Below are positions 59,101 through 64,000 of a stretch of DNA of 64,000 nt, one piece after another; the first letter of the stretch is position 1, and every line of letters begins with the position of its first letter. The stretch is from Clarkia xantiana subsp. parviflora (taxonomy: Eukaryota; Streptophyta; Magnoliopsida; Myrtales; Onagraceae). The stretch covers positions 80,339 to 144,338 of the forward strand of contig JAPTYO010000047.1 of NCBI GenBank assembly GCA_036873135.1. Reading direction: 5' to 3'. A program made the translations under genes and the position numbers. The notes beneath the pieces were generated by a model. That model ran no database searches, was not told the origin of the DNA, and was given only the letters and a program-made list of their open reading frames with translations.

Positions 59101-62100
59101 GAGTGAGGAGATATCGGCAAATTAAAAATTGCGAAAAACCCATAGGCAGCTGCCTATGGAAAAAACAGTGAACTTTGAAATTAGCTAAAACGCGAAATTG
59201 ACATTGGAAATATAAAATAGGCCTAGAATAAATGAAAACGCACCTGAAATCATCCAATTCGGAGGTCCGAGTGAGGAGATATCGGCAAATTAAAAATTGC
59301 GAAAAACCCATAGGCAGCTGCCTATGGAAAAACAGTGAACTTTGAAATTAGCTAAAACGCGAAATTGACATTGGAAATATAAAATAGGCCTAGAATAAAT
59401 GAAAACGCACCTGAAATCATCCAATTCGGAGGTCCGAGTGAGGAGATATCGGCAAATTAAAAATTGCGAAAAACCCATAGGAGCTGCCTATGGAAAAAAC
59501 AGTGAACTTTGAAATTAGCTAAAACGCGAAATTGACATTGGAAATATAAAATAGGCCTAGAATAAATGAAAACGCACCTGAAATCATCCAATTCGGAGGT
59601 CCGAGTGAGGAGATATCGGCAAATTAAAAATTGCGAAAAACCCATAGGCAGCTGCCTATGGAAAAACAGTGAACTTTGAAATTAGCTAAAACGCGAAATT
59701 GACATTGGAAATATAAAATAGGCCTAGAATAAATGAAAACGCACCTGAAATCATCCAATTCGGAGGTCCGAGTGAGGAGATATCGGCAAATTAAAAATTG
59801 CGAAAAACCCATAGGCAGCTGCCTATGGAAAAAACAGTGAACTTTGAAATTAGCTAAAACGCGAAATTGACATTGGAAATATAAAATAGGCCTAGAATAA
59901 ATGAAAACGCACCTGAAATCATCCAATTCGGAGGTCCGAGTGAGGAGATATCGGCAAATTAAAAATTGCGAAAAACCCATAGGCAGCTGCCTATGGAAAA
60001 AACAGTGAACTTTGAAATTAGCTAAAACGCGAAATTGACATTGGAAATATAAAATAGGCCTAGAATAAATGAAAACGCACCTGAAATCATCCAATTCGGA
60101 GGTCCGAGTGAGGAGATATCGGCAAATTAAAAATTGCGAAAAACCCATAGGCAGCTGCCTATGGAAAAAACAGTGAACTTTGAAATTAGCTAAAACGCGA
60201 AATTGACATTGGAAATATAAAATAGGCCTAGAATAAATGAAAACGCACCTGAAATCATCCAATTCGGAGGTCCGAGTGAGGAGATATCGGCAAATTAAAA
60301 ATTGCGAAAAACCCATAGGCAGCTGCCTATGGAAAAAACAGTGAACTTTGAAATTAGCTAAAACGCGAAATTGACATTGGAAATATAAAATAGGCCTAGA
60401 ATAAATGAAAACGCACCTGAAATCATCCAATTCGGAGGTCCGAGTGAGGAGATATCGGCAAATTAAAAATTGCGAAAAACCCATAGGCAGCTGCCTATGG
60501 AAAAAACAGTGAACTTTGAAATTAGCTAAAACGCGAAATTGACATTGGAAATATAAAATAGGCCTAGAATAAATGAAAACGCACCTGAAATCATCCAATT
60601 CGGAGGTCCGAGTGAGGAGATATCGGCAAATTAAAATTGCGAAAAACCCATAGGCAGCTGCCTATGGAAAAAACAGTGAACTTTGAAATTAGCTAAAACG
60701 CGAAATTGACATTGGAATATAAAATAGGCTAGAATAAATGAAAACGCACCTGAAATCATCCAATTCGGAGGTCCGAGTGAGGAGATATCGGCAAATAAAA
60801 AATTGCGAAAACCCATAGGCAGCTGCCTATGGAAAAAACAGTGAACTTTGAAATTAGCTAAAACGCGAAATTGACATTGGAAATATAAAATAGGCCTAGA
60901 ATAAATGAAAACGCACCTGAAATCATCCAATTCGGAGGTCCGAGTGAGGAGATATCGGCAAATTAAAATTTGCGAAAAACCCATAGGCAGCTGCCTATGG
61001 AAAAAACAGTGAACTTTGAAATTAGCTAAAACGCGAAATTGACATTGGAAATATAAAATAGGCCTAGAATAAATGAAAACGCACCTGAAATCATCCAATT
61101 CGGAGGTCCGAGTGAGGAGATATCGGCAAATTAAAATTGCGAAAAACCCATAGGCAGCTGCCTATGGAAAAAACAGTGAACTTTGAAATTAGCTAAAACG
61201 CGAAATTGACATTGGAAATATAAAATAGGCCTAGAATAAATGAAAACGCACCTGAAATCATCCAATTCGGAGGTCCGAGTGAGGAGATATCGGCAAATTA
61301 AAAATTGCGAAAAACCCATAGGCAGCTGCCTATGGAAAAACAGTGAACTTTGAAATTAGCTAAAACGCGAAATTGACATTGGAAATATAAAATAGCCTAG
61401 AATAAATGAAAACGCACCTGAAATCATCCAATTCGGAGGTCCGAGTGAGGAGATATCGGCAAATTAAAAATTGCGAAAACCCATAGGCAGCTGCCTATGG
61501 AAAAAACAGTGAACTTTGAAATTAGCTAAAACGCGAAATTGACATTGGAAATATAAAATAGGCCTAGAATAAATGAAACGCACCTGAAATCATCCAATTC
61601 GGAGGTCCGAGTGAGGAGATATCGGCAAATTAAAATTGCGAAAAACCCATAGGCAGCTGCCTATGGAAAAAACAGTGAACTTTGAAATTAGCTAAAACGC
61701 GAAATTGACATTGGAAATATAAAATAGGCCTAGAATAAATGAAAACGCACCTGAAATCATCCAATTCGGAGGTCCGAGTGAGGAGATATCGGCAAATTAA
61801 AAATTGCGAAAAACCCATAGGCAGCTGCCTATGGAAAAAACAGTGAACTTTGAAATTAGCTAAAACGCGAAATTGACATTGGAAATATAAAATAGGCCTA
61901 GAATAAATGAAAACGCACCTGAAATCATCCAATGGAGGTCCGAGTGAGGAGATATCGGCAAATTAAAAATTGCGAAAACCCATAGGCAGCTGCCTATGGA
62001 AAAAACAGTGAACTTTGAAATTAGCTAAAACGCGAAATTGACATTGGAAATATAAATAGGCCTAGAATAAATGAAAACGCACCTGAAATCATCCAATTCG

Positions 62101-64000
62101 GAGGTCCGAGTGAGGAGATATCGGCAAATTAAAATTGCGAAAAACCCATAGGCAGCTGCCTATGGAAAAAACAGTGAACTTTGAAATTAGCTAAAACGCG
62201 AAATTGACATTGGAAATATAAATAGGCCTAGAATAAATGAAAACGCACCTGAAATCATCCAATTCGGAGGTCCGAGTGAGGAGATATCGGCAAATTAAAA
62301 TTGCGAAAACCCATAGGCAGCTGCCTATGGAAAAAACAGTGAACTTTGAAATTAGCTAAAACGCGAAATTGACATTGGAAATATAAAATAGGCCTAGAAT
62401 AAATGAAAACGCACCTGAAATCATCCAATTCGGAGGTCCGAGTGAGGAGATATCGGCAAATTAAAAATTGCGAAAAACCCATAGGCAGCTGCCTATGGAA
62501 AAAACAGTGAACTTTGAAATTAGCTAAAACGAAATTGACATTGGAAATATAAAATAGGCTAGAATAAATGAAAACGCACCTGAAATCATCCAATTCGGAG
62601 GTCCGAGTGAGGAGATATCGGCAAATTAAAAATTGCGAAAAACCCATAGGCAGCTGCCTATGGAAAAACAGTGAACTTTGAAATTAGCTAAAACGCGAAA
62701 TTGACATTGGAAATATAAAATAGGCCTAGAATAAATGAAAACGCACCTGAAATCATCCAATTCGGAGGTCCGAGTGAGGAGATATCGGCAAATTAAAATT
62801 GCGAAAAACCCATAGGCAGCTGCCTATGGAAAAACAGTGAACTTTGAAATTAGCTAAAACGCGAAATTGACATTGGAAATATAAAATAGGCCTAGAATAA
62901 ATGAAAACGCACCTGAAATCATCCAATTCGGAGGTCCGAGTGAGGAGATATCGGCAAATTAAAAATTGCGAAAAACCCATAGGCAGCTGCCTATGGAAAA
63001 AACAGTGAACTTTGAAATTAGCTAAAACGCGAAATTGACATTGGAAATATAAAATAGGCCTAGAATAAATGAAAACGCACCTGAAATCATCCAATTCGGA
63101 GGTCCGAGTGAGGAGATATCGGCAAATTAAAAATTGCGAAAAACCCATAGGCAGCTGCCTATGGAAAAAACAGTGAACTTTGAAATTAGCTAAAACGCGA
63201 AATTGACATTGGAAATATAAAAAAGGCTAGAATAATGAAAAACGCACCTGAAATCATCCAATTCGAGGTCCGAGTGAGGAGATATCGGCAATTAAAATTT
63301 GCGAAAAACCCATAGGCAGCTGCCTATGGAAAAAACAGTGAACTTTGAAATTAGCTAAACGCGAAATTGACATTGGAAATATAAAATAGGCCTAGAATAA
63401 ATGAAAACGCACCTGAAATCATCCAATTCGGAGGTCCGAGTGAGGAGATATCGGCAAATTAAAAATTGCGAAAAACCATAGGCAGCTGCCTATGGAAAAA
63501 ACAGTGAACTTTGAAATTAGCTAAAACGCGAAATTGACATTGGAAATATAAAATAGGCCTAGAATAAATGAAAACGCACCTGAATCATCCAATTCGGAGG
63601 TCCGAGTGAGGAGATATCGGCAAATTAAAAATTGCGAAAACCCCATAGGCAGCTGCCTATGGAAAAAACAGTGAACTTTGAAATTAGCTAAAACGCGAAA
63701 TTGACATTGAAATATAAAATAGCCTAGAATAAATGAAAACGCACCTGAAATCATCCAATTCGGAGGTCCGAGTGAGGAGATATCGGCAAATTAAAAATTG
63801 CGAAAAAACCCATGGCGCTGCCTATTGAAAAACAGTGAACTTTGAAATTAGCTAAAACGCGAAATTGACATTGGAAATATAAAATAGGCCTAGAATAAAT
63901 GAAACGCACCTGAAATCAATCCATTCGGAGTCCGAGTGGGAGATATTGGCAAATTAAAAATTGCGAAAAACCCATAGGCAGCTGCCTATGGAAAAAACAG
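53103..64000. repeat. 168-bp satellite array B, about 65 monomers, highly homogeneous, runs off the window
   Basis: The consensus monomer is 168 bp: the 20-bp perfect palindrome CCATAGGCAGCTGCCTATGG, then AAAAACAGTGAACTTTGAAAT, and so on to GGCAAATTAAAAATTGCG. Monomers from about 57100 to 63000 are practically identical except for A-run lengths (167, 166). The left part (53103-57000) is a little more diverse; variants GATAAAACGTGAAATTGAC with GGAAGTATAAAATAGG recur at about 54497, 55336 and 57010, steps of about 5 and 10 monomers. Because 168 is 56 codons and one minus-strand frame has no stop, long open frames appear (459 codons at 52910-54289, 324 at 59624-60598); they are not genes. Size and dyad resemble plant centromeric satellites. 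Confidence 0.96.

Overview
This window looks like nuclear DNA of a flowering plant, probably a eudicot; I cannot name the species. The evidence is spliced genes with short GT-AG introns, many plant-type DNA transposons with recognisable target-site duplications (hAT with 8 bp, Mutator-like with 9 bp, a Helitron 3' end), large tandem satellite arrays, and one intact gene of the nuclear-encoded mitochondrial intron maturase family. It is gene-poor, repeat-dominated sequence of a pericentromeric kind: a roughly 20 kb island (about 33-53 kb) with the only convincing intact gene lies between two blocks of the same satellite.

Layout. 1-2.0 kb: minus-strand remains of a plant transposon-protein gene, split by a 699 bp Mutator-like MITE. 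2.0-3.4 kb: intergenic, partly GC-rich. 3.7-20.7 kb: a recent direct tandem duplication of about 8.0 kb (copy 1 3668-12395, copy 2 12398-20728). Each copy carries part of a Mutator-like foldback element, an AT-rich MITE-like element, a leader intron with a 63-bp minisatellite, a decayed multi-exon transposon-protein gene and the start of an array of short hairpins. A 697 bp hAT element occurs only in copy 1 and a 295 bp hAT element only in copy 2.

20.5-33.0 kb: a composite repeat. About 1 kb of 33-bp units (a 16-bp GC-rich hairpin plus a 17-bp AT-rich spacer) is followed by a CACTACCAGAAAA motif, then by 168-bp satellite monomers, then by a 280 bp linker, and the module starts again. The third module opens into a long satellite array with higher-order repeats, itself interrupted by an 832 bp Mutator-like MITE.

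33.0-53.1 kb: a decayed MFAP1-like splicing-factor fragment upstream of a Helitron 3' terminus; a 10 kb cluster of duplicated exon-like blocks of a transcript family I do not recognise; two small MITEs; and the maturase gene (nMAT3-like, 48846-50900) with a TATA-like box, an upstream ORF, a 5'-leader intron, an almost uninterrupted coding exon, a possible alternative 3' intron and a polyadenylation signal. 53.1-64 kb: about 65 nearly identical copies of the 168-bp satellite, running off the right edge.

The maturase would act in mitochondria on group II intron splicing. Everything else appears to be mobile or repetitive DNA and its by-products. The long minus-strand reading frames in the satellite are a by-product of its 168-bp (56-codon), stop-free unit and are not called as genes.
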